DNA of 64,000 bases from assembly GCA_018449715.1 (NCBI GenBank), contig JAAVVA010000001.1, positions 744,001-808,000 of the forward strand, given 5' to 3'. Below the pieces are notes generated by a model. The model had not been told where the DNA came from and did no database searches. It saw only the letters and a list, made by a program, of their open reading frames with translations. Positions 1-10,045 of this stretch are shown here, one piece after another; the first letter of the stretch is position 1, and the number at the start of each line of letters is the position of its first letter. The stretch is from Acidobacteriaceae bacterium dw_441 (GTDB lineage Bacteria > Acidobacteriota > Terriglobia > Terriglobales > Acidobacteriaceae). A program made the position numbers and the translations under genes.

Positions 1-48
1 GCGTATCCGTCACGCCAGGTGCAGCTGGCTTTGCGTTTGTCCTTCTAA
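1..48 (+). CDS. TonB-dependent receptor, C-terminal end only (runs in from upstream)
   Basis: The first frame reads 15 codons and stops at TAA (46-48), ending in SRQVQLALRLSF. This pattern (aromatic/basic, Leu/Ala alternation, terminal Phe) is the last outer-membrane beta-strand seen in the other receptors of this window, one of which ends SLQVALRLHF. It is therefore most likely the tail of another Oar-like TonB-dependent receptor whose body lies outside the window. A hairpin follows 14 bases later. The call is an inference from a short stretch. Confidence 0.55.
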   Translation, partial: AYPSRQVQLALRLSF

Positions 49-61
49 CCTACCATTTTCG

Positions 62-92
62 TGGGTTGATCGTGTGCTGCACGATCAACCCA
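62..92 (+). terminator. Hairpin after the TonB receptor tail
   Basis: TGGGTTGATCGTG (62-74) and CACGATCAACCCA (80-92) form a perfect 13-bp stem with a 5-base loop. It lies just after the stop codon at 46-48 and is followed by a weak T/C-rich stretch. Probably a transcription terminator separating the upstream receptor from the phosphodiesterase gene. Confidence 0.6.
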
Positions 93-137
93 TTCCTATC
101 AATCCTGTATCAAGATTATGAGGAGCATTTTTCATCG

Positions 138-1169
138 ATGAATAAGTCCGAACGAACAGTCTGCGGCCAATTTCATGTTAATTCCAATGGCCTGTTTTCT
201 TCGCTCAAAAGCAGTATGTTCAGCAATCGACCAGCATTTCTCCCTGAAAGACTTTGGCCCTTGTTTACAGCGACCTTGATTGTGCTTATGCCTGTGGTTT
301 CTTCAGCACAGAGCAATCAACGGGGAAGCATCAAAGAACTGTTTTCTACATCGCATCAAGGTATTGTGGTCGTTGCTCATCGCGGTTGTCATGAGCCTGC
401 ACCGAATCACGGTTTTGGATATGCACCCGAGAATTCTCTAATGGCTCTTGAGCGCTGCGTGGCGATGGGAGTGGACATGATGGAAACCGATGTTCACAAG
501 ACAGCAGACGGCTACTTGGTCATCATGCACGACGAGCGAGTTGAGCGGACCACGAATGGACATGGAAATATCGCTAAAATGACACTCGCAGACCTTCGCA
601 AGCTCCGGCTACGTCAGAATCTGGGAGGATACTCTCAACCCCTGACCGATGAGCATGTGCCAACGTTGGAAGAGCTGATAAAGGCAGCGAGGGGACGCAT
701 CACGCTGAATCTCGACGTCAAGGACGCGATCTATGCTGAAGCTGTTAATGCAGTAGTGCGCCTCGGGGCAGTCGATCTTGTGAATGTCAAGACTCGCGCA
801 GGTATTGGAGACCCCGCTCTGGCTGCTATCGAACCGTTTGTGCGCGCTCCATTTATCCCCGTTCTCTCCGGACAAGGTAGCAATGTCCTGGCCGTTGCAG
901 AGCGTCAGGCGGAGGGAAGGCCAATTGCCTTTGAACTGCCACACATGACGGCAAAGGAGCTTTCCCCAATAGCTGCTTTCGCAAAGGAGCATGGAATCAA
1001 GCTGTTCAGCAACACGTTGGGCGATGGCTTCATTAGCGATGTCGGAGGCGATAACGACGCATTGCGTGATCCGGATGCTGTTTGGGGATGGGAATATCGG
1101 AATGGTGTGTCAGTTTTTCAGACCGATCAACCCGAAGCTTTGACAAAATATCGAGAAATGATGCGCTAG
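138..1169 (+). CDS. Glycerophosphodiester phosphodiesterase family protein, exported
   Basis: GDPD-family hydrolase (TIM barrel) expected to split glycerophosphodiesters into sn-glycerol-3-phosphate and an alcohol. The family motifs are visible: HRG near the start of the mature domain, then PENS, METDVH (Glu/Asp metal ligands) and MHDE. It has an N-terminal hydrophobic export signal ending in SSAQS, so it probably acts in the periplasm. An AGGAG lies 12 bases before the ATG at 138. The ATG at 216 would give a neater 30-residue signal peptide, so the start is uncertain. It sits among a TonB receptor tail, a second TonB receptor and a phosphodiester glycosidase, suggesting uptake and breakdown of phosphodiester-containing compounds. 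The family is confident; the substrate is inferred. Confidence 0.85.
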   Translation: MNKSERTVCGQFHVNSNGLFSSLKSSMFSNRPAFLPERLWPLFTATLIVLMPVVSSAQSNQRGSIKELFSTSHQGIVVVAHRGCHEPAPNHGFGYAPENSLMALERCVAMGVDMMETDVHKTADGYLVIMHDERVERTTNGHGNIAKMTLADLRKLRLRQNLGGYSQPLTDEHVPTLEELIKAARGRITLNLDVKDAIYAEAVNAVVRLGAVDLVNVKTRAGIGDPALAAIEPFVRAPFIPVLSGQGSNVLAVAERQAEGRPIAFELPHMTAKELSPIAAFAKEHGIKLFSNTLGDGFISDVGGDNDALRDPDAVWGWEYRNGVSVFQTDQPEALTKYREMMR

Positions 1170-1526
1170 CAACTCCTCATAATTTTTTGTGAGTTACAAA
1201 AGTTAATGAGAGTAGGCCAATCACCAATTCGGACCAGATTTCCACTTGCCTTCGCAGTTGCAGACGATCCAGTCGGAGTGCCAAACCTTATGCCCTTCGA
1301 CGAAATTGAGCGAGCCAACCAATAGAAAGGGCCAAATTGGTTCGTAGACGATTCAGACCGCAGCGTCCGGTTGCGTACGAGTCGAGCGTACTGGCAGGGA
1401 TTCTATCGAGAGGATGTCATCGACGAAGCAGGGGAGACGGTGAGCAAGCGCATGGCTGTTAACCAATCCGAGCGTCCTCTTCGAAGGGCTCAAACTCAAA
1501 GAAGAGGGCCCTTGCTTTTGGAAAAC
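1170..1526. other. Intergenic stretch without a supported gene
   Basis: Between the phosphodiesterase and the convergent TonB receptor. Short open frames on both strands (about 68 codons) overlap each other and show no recognisable motif. A weak inverted repeat CCTCTTC/GAAGAGG lies around 1472-1507, next to the stronger terminator at 1527-1575. Confidence 0.5.
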
Positions 1527-1575
1527 GGTGTATGCACGGAGCGAAAGCTGTTCGTGCATACACCTCTTCTTTTTT
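1527..1575. terminator. Bidirectional rho-independent terminator
   Basis: GGTGTATGCACG (1527-1538) and CGTGCATACACC (1553-1564) are perfect 12-bp arms around a 14-base loop, followed on the plus strand by a T-rich tract (1565-1575). On the minus strand the hairpin is followed by GTTTTCC, so it can also end the TonB receptor transcript coming from the right. Confidence 0.75.
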
Positions 1576-4500
1576 AGAAGGTAAAGAGTGCCTGCACCTG
1601 AACAGTGCGTGGATTGAAGTTTTGACGTGAAGACGATTGAGTATTCACAATTTTGCCGAAGTTCGCATTATTGATATCAGTTACCGGATTACCGCGTCCA
1701 GCGCGATTCAAAGCGTTGAATGCATCCGCCCGGAATGAAATATTTCGTCCTTCGCCTAAACCAAACCCTTTCGACAAGCCTATGTTCTCATACGCGTACC
1801 CTGGCCCTTGAAGACCTGGCAGAACCGAGGGAACATTGCCGGTAGTCAGAGCCACATGGTTATTCAATGTATAGGGAACATGGGTGAACGCAGCTGGATT
1901 CAGATACTGAGGTCCAGTGTTGTGTGCGGTGTCAATGAACCCCTTCTGGTTGAGTTTGATCGGAGCACCGGTAAAGTTTGGGCGACTGGTTGCAAACATG
2001 CCATTCGCCACGAAGCTATCAGTAATAGTCAGAGTATCTCCCGATTGGTAGATACCATTTCCTGCCAGCTTCCATCCTCCAGCGATCCAATCAAGCGGTC
2101 CGTGAAGGCTTACCAGTTTGTTCTTTCCAAATGGCAGTTCATAGACGACAGTAAGCTTGAATATTTGCGGCACATGGATGAAGGATGCCTCAGCTTTTGT
2201 CGCCTTCCGGTTATAGACATCTTGTATTCCAGCATTAGTATTGGTCAGCGTCTTCGACCACGAGTAGTTTGCAAAGATCGAAAGTCCCCCTCTCATCCTC
2301 TTGGTAAGAGTTGCTTGCATAGCATCATAGCGAGACCATCCTACACCCGGGTCAAATAGCGTTACACCGCCACCGTTGAATTGAGGATATGGCGTCAGCG
2401 CCTGCGCTACGGTGCCTGTAAATCCGGGATAGGGCTTCCTAATCTCAGGATGCAGTGCGATGTTATCCAGCAGAGCATCTCCATATTGCGACAAAGCACT
2501 CACAGGAAGCTGATTCATCTGCGTCAATCCGCTAGCGCGAATTCGACGGGCAGAATTCCCGACATAGTTGATCTGACCGATCATTCCATGCCCGAGATCT
2601 ATCTGAATCCCTGCGGTGTAGTTCCCATAATAGACAGGTTTAGAACCAGCGGGATTGTTAACGGTAACGCTCTGACGATTCAACTGCATAGGATCATAGT
2701 TCGGAAGCGATGTCAGAGGGGCAGGGTAAGGATCGCTGAACCTCCCCACTGCCATGTCTGAATATGGTTGCGGGTTGGTAGTGGAGTTGAGAGCGATCGA
2801 CGCAGAGTAACCCGTGGTAGGAGGAAGAGTTTGTCCCTGAAATGGTTCAGCGCTGTATACAGGTGCCTGCGTATTCACACCGAAGCCACCTCTAAAGACA
2901 AGACGGGGAGTGGGGCTATATGCAAACCCAATTCGAGGAAGGATCATATTCCAGGCCGCGTCTTCAAAGCTCTTTTTTCCGAGTTGGCTAGCAAAGACCA
3001 ATGCGCCCCGCAGATTTCCCGCGGCACTATTGGGAATCGACAAATCGACACCGCTCCACTGGCCGTTCGTTTCATAGAGTTTCCCTACAATCTCCCAGCG
3101 GACCCCAAGGTTTAGAGTAAGGTGCCGTGTTGCCTTCCAATCATCCTGAATATAGAGCCCTGCTTCCCGCCGACGGTAGTGCTGATTTCCGACGTAGGCG
3201 GTACTTGCGATAGAGTTCAACTGCCCCAGAAGGAAGCTGGCGAATGCGTTTCCAGCAAAGTTCGTGGTAGAGGGACCATCATCTGTCATTGCATTGCTAA
3301 AAGTAAACGTACCCGGTGCGTTAGGGTTGGTCCAGTTCGTTAGATAGAAGCGTCCCTCGAATCCGGCCTGCAGTTGGTGGGCACCATGACTAATGTAAAC
3401 CTGGTCAATCAACATAAAGTCGGAGTTGCCACGCAATTGTCCCTGGTATGTACCGGCAATACCCAACGTGTTCGTCCCTCCGGCAAGGGAAGTTCCTCCG
3501 GCAAAAGCAATTGTTGGAAAACCCAAGCCACTATAGTTTGGGATTCCCAGTTTAAAAGCCCAGCTCTGGTTCGGTTGTACGCCATCGAAAGCGATTGGAG
3601 CGCGGAAATACCCCATCCCGAAATGGTTAGAGATGCTAGGAGAAAGAGTCCAATAGTGGTTGATTCGGGCTATCTGCACACCGGGGAAGGATTGGTTATA
3701 GGCGGTGTCAAGAATATTATTGTCGCTGGGCTGTGACCAGTATCGTCCAGTACCGTTGATTGTCTCTCTATAACTGTAGCTGTAAAGAAGAGAAAGTTTC
3801 TGATTCGACGTTAGTACCTGGTCCACTTTGGCTGTAATGAAATGCTGCGACAAGCCAGGATTCGTCGTTGTTGCGATATTGCTGACGACTTGATCTCCGA
3901 GGTAATGTTGCGGCCACGTTAGTTTAAGCAGATTTGCGGCAACTGGATCAAAGAGAGAGGGGGAGATCTGATTGTTTGGAAAAGGCTCGCGAACCAGTCC
4001 ATTCCCCATTGCCGTCAGTCCTGTCAGAGGATCAGCCTGTCCGGCTCTCAAAACACGCGTTGTTGATGGGTTGTATATCTGTCCAAATACTACTGGCCGG
4101 CCGAGGATATCCGTCGTGGCAACCTGCCCCGATCGCGAGTCCTGTACCAATGCAGGGTTCAGCCATGCGGAGAAGTCGCCGCGGAGCATTGCCGGAGTAG
4201 GCATGGTGATGTTAGCTCCGCTGAGAGCCAGATTATTTCTACGATCGCTTTCATAATTGAAGAAAAAGAAAGTCTTGTTTCTTCCGTCATAAAGCTTCGG
4301 GATGTAGACTGGGCCACCGATCGTTCCACTATAAAGATTGAATCGCTGTTTGGATCGCGCTTGCCCTGCCTGTTTCGCAGAATAGCTGTTCGCATTTAGA
4401 TCTTCATTTTGTAATAAGGCAATAAGTGAGCCGTGCAAATCGTTCGTGCCTGATTTCAGAGCAACATTCGTGACAGCGGTGCCGCCGCCATTATATTGGG

Positions 4501-5185
4501 CCCCCATGACGCCGACTTGTAGACTCATTTCCCTAACGGCATCGACGCTTGCGCCTTCCTCCGTGGTATCCATTGTTCCCAATGGAAGGCCCTCATAGTA
4601 GATCTCGTTCTGCTTTGTCTGGCCTCCATTGATCGATCCGGTAAAGGGAACTCCTGTAGCTCCCGGCAAATTGCTATAAATATATTGCGAGATATCTCGT
4701 TCATCTCCCGTGGCTAATACTGACCAGTCTTTCATCTCCTTTTCGCCGATGATGTAGTTGATCTGCGTCGACTCGGTCTCCATGAGTTGCTCGTCGCCAG
4801 AAACAGTAACGGTGTCGGAGGTAGAGGCAACATCAAGGGTGAGATCGACGCTGAGCAACTGCGCTACATGAAAAGTAACGCCTTTGACTAGGGCCTTGTT
4901 AAATCCCTGATGTGTGGCCGAAATATCATACGGACCAGGAGGCAGGGACGGAATATTGTAGGCTCCAGCTCCGGTAGCTGTAGCCCTATATTCCACATGG
5001 TTTTCGAGGTTGATGGCAACGACCTGAGCACCAGCAATAGTTGCGCCACTCTTGTCCGTTACCATTCCGGTTAATCCTGCGGTGGAGCCTTGTTGCGCAA
5101 AGGCCATGGAATGAGCAAATAGAAGGAACAAAGAGATCAATGGAGCAAGGCACCACAACCAATATTGGTGGGCTTTGCTCATCAT
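1574..5185 (-). CDS. TonB-dependent receptor, Oar-like, with carboxypeptidase-regulatory-like domain
   Basis: Large outer-membrane receptor of about 1203 residues. It has a signal peptide ending AFAQQ, then an immunoglobulin-like carboxypeptidase-regulatory domain (about residues 35-120, with GxVTDxSGAxIxGAxV and a YxxxSLPPGPYDI turn). A plug region and a long beta-barrel follow, ending with a terminal Phe. The start at 5185 is chosen because GGGAGGA lies 5-6 bases upstream and it opens a clean signal peptide; an in-frame ATG exists at 5272. Receptors of this type import large or scarce substrates using TonB energy. It is divergent from a membrane-anchored winged-helix regulator at 5526, its likely controller, and convergent with a phosphodiesterase. 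The substrate is unknown. Confidence 0.9.
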   Translation of the reverse strand: MMSKAHQYWLWCLAPLISLFLLFAHSMAFAQQGSTAGLTGMVTDKSGATIAGAQVVAINLENHVEYRATATGAGAYNIPSLPPGPYDISATHQGFNKALVKGVTFHVAQLLSVDLTLDVASTSDTVTVSGDEQLMETESTQINYIIGEKEMKDWSVLATGDERDISQYIYSNLPGATGVPFTGSINGGQTKQNEIYYEGLPLGTMDTTEEGASVDAVREMSLQVGVMGAQYNGGGTAVTNVALKSGTNDLHGSLIALLQNEDLNANSYSAKQAGQARSKQRFNLYSGTIGGPVYIPKLYDGRNKTFFFFNYESDRRNNLALSGANITMPTPAMLRGDFSAWLNPALVQDSRSGQVATTDILGRPVVFGQIYNPSTTRVLRAGQADPLTGLTAMGNGLVREPFPNNQISPSLFDPVAANLLKLTWPQHYLGDQVVSNIATTTNPGLSQHFITAKVDQVLTSNQKLSLLYSYSYRETINGTGRYWSQPSDNNILDTAYNQSFPGVQIARINHYWTLSPSISNHFGMGYFRAPIAFDGVQPNQSWAFKLGIPNYSGLGFPTIAFAGGTSLAGGTNTLGIAGTYQGQLRGNSDFMLIDQVYISHGAHQLQAGFEGRFYLTNWTNPNAPGTFTFSNAMTDDGPSTTNFAGNAFASFLLGQLNSIASTAYVGNQHYRRREAGLYIQDDWKATRHLTLNLGVRWEIVGKLYETNGQWSGVDLSIPNSAAGNLRGALVFASQLGKKSFEDAAWNMILPRIGFAYSPTPRLVFRGGFGVNTQAPVYSAEPFQGQTLPPTTGYSASIALNSTTNPQPYSDMAVGRFSDPYPAPLTSLPNYDPMQLNRQSVTVNNPAGSKPVYYGNYTAGIQIDLGHGMIGQINYVGNSARRIRASGLTQMNQLPVSALSQYGDALLDNIALHPEIRKPYPGFTGTVAQALTPYPQFNGGGVTLFDPGVGWSRYDAMQATLTKRMRGGLSIFANYSWSKTLTNTNAGIQDVYNRKATKAEASFIHVPQIFKLTVVYELPFGKNKLVSLHGPLDWIAGGWKLAGNGIYQSGDTLTITDSFVANGMFATSRPNFTGAPIKLNQKGFIDTAHNTGPQYLNPAAFTHVPYTLNNHVALTTGNVPSVLPGLQGPGYAYENIGLSKGFGLGEGRNISFRADAFNALNRAGRGNPVTDINNANFGKIVNTQSSSRQNFNPRTVQVQALFTF

Positions 5186-5525
5186 ATTTGTCCTCCCTTT
5201 TGATCGCAGCAGCGGCAACGCCTCCGCGGCGACCAAGTCGGATGATCGAATAAAGTGCATTAAGTGATGCATTACTTTCCTCCGAAAGAAATCAAGACAG
5301 TGTTGGAAGAGACAACCTGAGGGAACTTTTTGCGGACATTCCCTCGCACGAGAGTTGTTGGCGTAGGGTCATCATCATCCGGCAATGTCCTGTCTGGAAG
5401 GTGGTTTACAGGAGGTTACGCAGGGAAACCCTTGTGAATTGAGGGGTGGTGCAGCGGGATGGGCTTCGATTCATCGTTCAGACACAGTCTCTTGATACGA
5501 TCATTTAGCAGCAGTAGGCCTTGGC

Positions 5526-6830
5526 ATGACCCTTGATGAAAAGATAGAGGACAGAGCGCAAACTACGACGTCGGATTCTCGTTGGATTGCAGTTGAGCGA
5601 ATTATTGCCAGCCGTAACTTTGCGAAGTCGGGTCGTTTAAGTGCCTTCCTGTCGTACATTGTTCAGTGTGCGATCGAGGATCGTGCGGAAGGGGTCTCAG
5701 AGCAACAGATTGGGATCCATGTTTTTGGCCGCACGCCCGGATATAACCCCGCCGACGACAATATCGTTCGCACTACAGCCCGACAGCTTCGCCAGCGCTT
5801 GGCGCTCTATTACCAGGAAGAGGGAAGCACCGACGGTCTCCGGATAGAAATTCCGCGAGGGGGATACATCCCTGTCTTCCACACTTCTGGAAGTCAGACG
5901 GCGGAGGCGATCGCTTCACCCTCGCCCCTCTCCGAACCTCAGAGCGATGCTGCAGATGCTCCCATCTCTCCCCCAAGCGCCTCTCTAAAGTGGCTGAATG
6001 TATTGCTGCTCTTGCTCATGGGTGCCGCACTTTGCCTAGGAATTGAACGAGGGATAACTTTTTATCGGATGCGCTCCTCGGTGACAGATCCTCTCTGGCG
6101 TGAACTATTTTCCGGCAGTCAGACGACTATGTTTGTACCGGGCGATGCTGGTCTGAATCTGTTCAACAATGAGGCTCACTCCTCTACTCAGCTAGCACTC
6201 AGAGACTATATCGGTGGTGGCTGGATCTACTCGCCGGTGGCCAAGTCGCCAGGGTTTGCCGGTGGCCCGGTTGCTGCCCGCCGCTATGTCAGTATTTCTG
6301 ATCTCGAACTGGCAAGCGATCTCAAGGGACTCTCTCGATTTTCTCGTAGTGGCTATAGGATCAAGTTTCCGCGTGGTTTAGCAGCCGAAGATTTTCGCAA
6401 TGCAAACGCTATTCTTGCCGGAGCGCCGGTGTATAACCCCTGGGTGGAGATGTTCGACGCTCATCTGAACTTTCACATTGTGTACAACGGCGAAGGCGAT
6501 AGCACGATGTATGTTGTCAATCGCAAGCCGCTCTCTGATGAACCTTCCAGATACGTGGTTGCGCCAGCTCGGCAGGGGTTTGGATACATTGCTCTCACTG
6601 ACAATCTGGAGGGCGATGGCAAGATTCTCTTGATAGAGGGCACATCGCATCTGGGAGTAGACGCTGCCATTTCATTTCTCTTCAACGATGGGAAGATGGC
6701 TCCGATCATCGCGAAAGCAAAGATAAGCAATAAGCCTATATCTAATTTCGAGGTCCTGATCGAAGCCAACTTTTTGAAGGGCAACAGCGGTGAAGTGACA
6801 GTGCTGGCTACACGGTTTTATCCGAAGTAG
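5526..6830 (+). CDS. Membrane-anchored winged-helix (ToxR-like) regulator
   Basis: 434 residues. The N-terminal ~110 residues match a DNA-binding domain common in Acidobacteriota: FAKSGRLSAFLSYIV, then IGIHVFGR, YNPADDNIVR, RQLRQRL and a final IEIPRGGYIPVF hairpin typical of a winged helix. A single transmembrane segment follows at about residues 156-176 (hydrophobic run starting at WLNVLLLLLMG). The C-terminal ~250 residues are extracytoplasmic and unrecognised. The layout (cytoplasmic DNA-binding head, one membrane helix, periplasmic sensor) suggests signal relay to the divergent TonB receptor gene; the 340 bp between the two coding starts would hold both promoters. The role is inferred from architecture and position. 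Confidence 0.75.
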   Translation: MTLDEKIEDRAQTTTSDSRWIAVERIIASRNFAKSGRLSAFLSYIVQCAIEDRAEGVSEQQIGIHVFGRTPGYNPADDNIVRTTARQLRQRLALYYQEEGSTDGLRIEIPRGGYIPVFHTSGSQTAEAIASPSPLSEPQSDAADAPISPPSASLKWLNVLLLLLMGAALCLGIERGITFYRMRSSVTDPLWRELFSGSQTTMFVPGDAGLNLFNNEAHSSTQLALRDYIGGGWIYSPVAKSPGFAGGPVAARRYVSISDLELASDLKGLSRFSRSGYRIKFPRGLAAEDFRNANAILAGAPVYNPWVEMFDAHLNFHIVYNGEGDSTMYVVNRKPLSDEPSRYVVAPARQGFGYIALTDNLEGDGKILLIEGTSHLGVDAAISFLFNDGKMAPIIAKAKISNKPISNFEVLIEANFLKGNSGEVTVLATRFYPK

Positions 6831-6877
6831 CCAGCCATACAGAGACAGTCAGAGCAGATGTTAGTGAATTAGAGTTA

Positions 6878-8002
6878 TCAACGAACATCTTTCTTTTTTT
6901 CTTTCCCTTGGGTGGCAAATACCAGGACTTGATTGGCTACAGGGCGTTCGCGTCCAATGATTCCGGTTTGGATTGGTGAGTTCAGGATACGAGGCTTCCC
7001 ATCCGGACCTTCGGCAACAAGGGTTGTGGAGCCTCCGCCATCGAAATTGATGGCATCGCTGGCGCCTAGGCCAAGAAGTAATTTAGACAAATCGTCGAGG
7101 GTCATCCCTACGCTCGTTGTCTGACGTCCATCGACTGTCACAATCCACGCACGCTTCCGGTTACGAGACAGAGCGAAGATCGTTCGTGGCTGAGGGTGGG
7201 TTGCATAGGCAAGTGTTGAGGCCCGGATTTTGCCGGCGTCCAGGATTCTGGGACCCGCCGCGACGCCATCGGAGAAGCCCTGCGGGCAGCGCTGCCCATC
7301 AACGATCAGGGCCTTTGCGTGGTTGAAGCACAGCATTGAGTCCACACGGTCATCTAACCCCTCTTCGACAGGGGACACTGTTTTTCCGTCGGCGATGACC
7401 GCACCCGATGCATTCACCGGCTCTCCCTCATGGGGGTAGAAGTCGTCAGCTCCCTTGTGTCCCCCACTGAAAGGTAGAAAATAGCTAGCGTTGATAGCGA
7501 GTTGAGCGTGATGATCCGCCAGGTAGGTACTGGTCAGGTGCGCGACATATTCCATCCCCTTGCTGGTATCGCCGGGAGTAACAGCAAAACTCATGCCTTT
7601 CTTTCGCAGATCGAGTGCAACGATATGGATGTGCTGTGGCTTGTCGCCCTGTAACGTCTCTTGCGTGTAAACGATTCCTGGAAACAGTGTTTCTCCTGTC
7701 GGCCTGTCCCTGTGCTGTGCAAGAGAGTCGGGGATTGAGAGAAAACCTCCCCAAAGAATAAGACCCAGAGATAGGGCCTGTTTCACGATAGATGCCTTTC
7801 GGCCACCGCCGATGAGGGAGGGACGGGTTTTCTTGTTCGGATCGTAGCCAATCTGGACCCTCGTTTTGGATGTGATGCTACTTTTGGTTGTAGCGTTCAA
7901 TGGCGTCGTAGAATCGGTTTCACGAGCCTCGTCTGTTGACTGTATTGGGATGGAGGGTAAAGTACGGTGTAAGGAATGGGCATTCATCTCGAAATTCTTC
8001 AT
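6878..8002 (-). CDS. Phosphodiester glycosidase family protein (NAGPA-like), exported
   Basis: 374 residues. The C-terminal ~270 residues match the phosphodiester glycosidase fold (the domain of N-acetylglucosamine-1-phosphodiester alpha-N-acetylglucosaminidase): an LAINASYF motif, a basic middle segment and the hallmark FDGGGSTTLV near the end. These enzymes cleave sugar-1-phosphodiester bonds. A hydrophobic export signal ending in DSLAQ lies unusually far in (about residues 70-95), so the real start may be internal; the ATG at 8002 has no good ribosome binding site. Together with the nearby GDPD enzyme and TonB receptor it suggests a locus for phosphodiester-linked sugars. Confidence 0.75.
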   Translation of the reverse strand: MKNFEMNAHSLHRTLPSIPIQSTDEARETDSTTPLNATTKSSITSKTRVQIGYDPNKKTRPSLIGGGRKASIVKQALSLGLILWGGFLSIPDSLAQHRDRPTGETLFPGIVYTQETLQGDKPQHIHIVALDLRKKGMSFAVTPGDTSKGMEYVAHLTSTYLADHHAQLAINASYFLPFSGGHKGADDFYPHEGEPVNASGAVIADGKTVSPVEEGLDDRVDSMLCFNHAKALIVDGQRCPQGFSDGVAAGPRILDAGKIRASTLAYATHPQPRTIFALSRNRKRAWIVTVDGRQTTSVGMTLDDLSKLLLGLGASDAINFDGGGSTTLVAEGPDGKPRILNSPIQTGIIGRERPVANQVLVFATQGKEKKKDVR

Positions 8003-8244
8003 TTGGGATAGAGTCGAATATCTTAGTGGAGACTCTTATGTCACAGTCATACCCGAGAGAGGCTGATGTTGGCAGGTAGTTCACAGAAGACTACATCGGT
8101 GAAACCATGTGGAATTAGTTTTCGGACGGCCGTAATGATCTCTCGCTTATATCAAGGACCACGGGCATCCTGATGAGCCGACGAAATGCGATCCGCTGTT
8201 TGTGCCCAGCACCTCGTGTCCCTACCAATAGGACATCAATCAGG

Positions 8245-9848
8245 TTATTTTTGAGTTAGCTTGCACTCGAAAGAGGAGGCGGAATTTTTGTTGCCCATTC
8301 CGGAGTACTCAGCAATCTGCGGGTAGGCGCATAGCGGTCGAGTCATCTTCGCTCCTTTGGCTGGCTCATCGTCGATGAACTTTGTGCCTATAACGGTGGA
8401 CGGGGCGCGATCTTTCTCGACCCAGTCCACCAATCCAAGGTAGAGATTGTGTTGGGCATCCTTTCCCGTGTTCGCCTCGTCCTGCCCGAAGGCATTGGCG
8501 CCAGGTCCACCGCCACAATGTTGCATGCCCGGAACCATGTAGAGCCGTAGAGACTGCTCTGCCTGCAGCTCACCAACTTCCGATGACACGCCCTTGTAGT
8601 AATCGATGGTATTGAGCGCGGGAATTGCCGGATCATTCCACGCCTGGAACAAGATCAGCTTGCCTCCGCGAGCCAAGAAAGGTTTGAGTTTTGGATCGGT
8701 AGCGTCCATTGCCTCGGCTGTCTTTTCCACCGCAAGCTTGTGCGCGTCTTCAGGCTTTACCTTCTGATGATTCCAGTGGGGATCGTTATAGACCATATTG
8801 CCAAGTATCCGTAAACAAATCCCGCACCTGAGCTTTTGTCCGGGTGCGGGCCTGTGAGCGAGTGTACCCAGCCGCCTGGTCCATCTTCAGCTCCGGGAAG
8901 AAGCCCGGGTAAGATTAGATGGCTGTCTATGTCATGAGTCCCAGAATAGATCGCCTTGAGCGCGCCGACCTGTGGCGTCGTGAGACACGAATATGACTCT
9001 GTTCCTTTGCACAACAGAACTTCTGGATTGAAATGACATTCGCGGGGATCGTTGAGCACACCGTCCTGGACTCCATCGCTGGCATCGCACTCCTCAATGA
9101 CAGCGCGACTGATAGCGGAGATCTTTTCAGGGGGAATGTATGCGTCGCCATCCATCTTCTGAAGTAAGTCCAATCCGCCGCTGAGCAGCGAAGTCCAATT
9201 ATTGGCAGGAGCTCCGGCAAGGATGCCATCGTAGTCCGCCGGATAGCGTTGGGCTTCCATGAGCGCCTGACGACCACCGTTAGAGCAACTTGCAAAATAA
9301 GAGTGACTGATGGAATGACCGTAAAACGATTCAATGAGATTCTTGGCATAGACGGTCATCTCGTGGACGCTGCGGTAGCCATAGTCTTTGATCTTCTCGG
9401 GATGTCCCAGCGCCCAAGCCGGATTGGCTCTGGTGTGGCCGGTATCGGTACTAGCGGATGCATACTGCTGAGTCACTGCAGCTGCCAAGCCCGCATAATC
9501 GATGTAGCCGGCGAAGCCTCCGTTGCCTTGCCCCTTGAATCTTCTGTTCCAATGCGCTTCGGGCAGCCAGACCTCGGCATGAATTTCCGAATCTGCGGTG
9601 GGTGCCAAGGTTGCTGTAATTCGGCAGAATGCCGGTACCTTCTTATAGGAGGGTGGGACCTGTTCGCCTGCCTTAAGATTTGGCGGAGTGAAGGCTCCTG
9701 CTTTGACAGCCTTTACCATCTCAACTTTCGCGTTGGGGAATGTGGTGTGGGCCAGACTTGCGCAAGCTGATTCCGCCGAGGCTTGCGTGAAAACTGAGAA
9801 GAATCCAAACCAGACAAAAAGGAGCAAAGGAAGAGCGCGAAGGTGCAT
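8245..9848 (-). pseudogene. Tannase/feruloyl esterase, split by a one-base frameshift
   Basis: Two reading frames together give a full-length tannase-family esterase (about 530 residues, hydrolysing gallate or ferulate esters). The first (9848 down to about 8800) has a signal peptide and the nucleophile motif CSNGG. The second (8796 down to 8245) carries the Asp (AWNDP) and His (GMQHCGGG) of the triad, starting with MVYNDPHW. The frames meet at about 8795-8810, where family sequence expects a residue between GYLA and MVYND. Adding a single A to the short A-run there restores the frame. Either the gene is broken or there is an error in the sequence. The start at 9848 (MHLRALPLL) opens the signal peptide. 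Confidence 0.8.
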
Positions 9849-10045
9849 GACGTAAGATCCCAAATCAAAGGCAATGAGACAAGTGAATATCAAGCAATAT
9901 AGTCAGGCTGGCTATATCGGAGAGCATCCCTTGAGTTTGGTTTTGATTGGAGATCCATGCGCTGTGGAAATTTTGTCATCAACACTTAATACGGAGCCTC
10001 CTAACAGGAGGGCAACTTCGTTGTCTTCATATTAGATAAACATTT

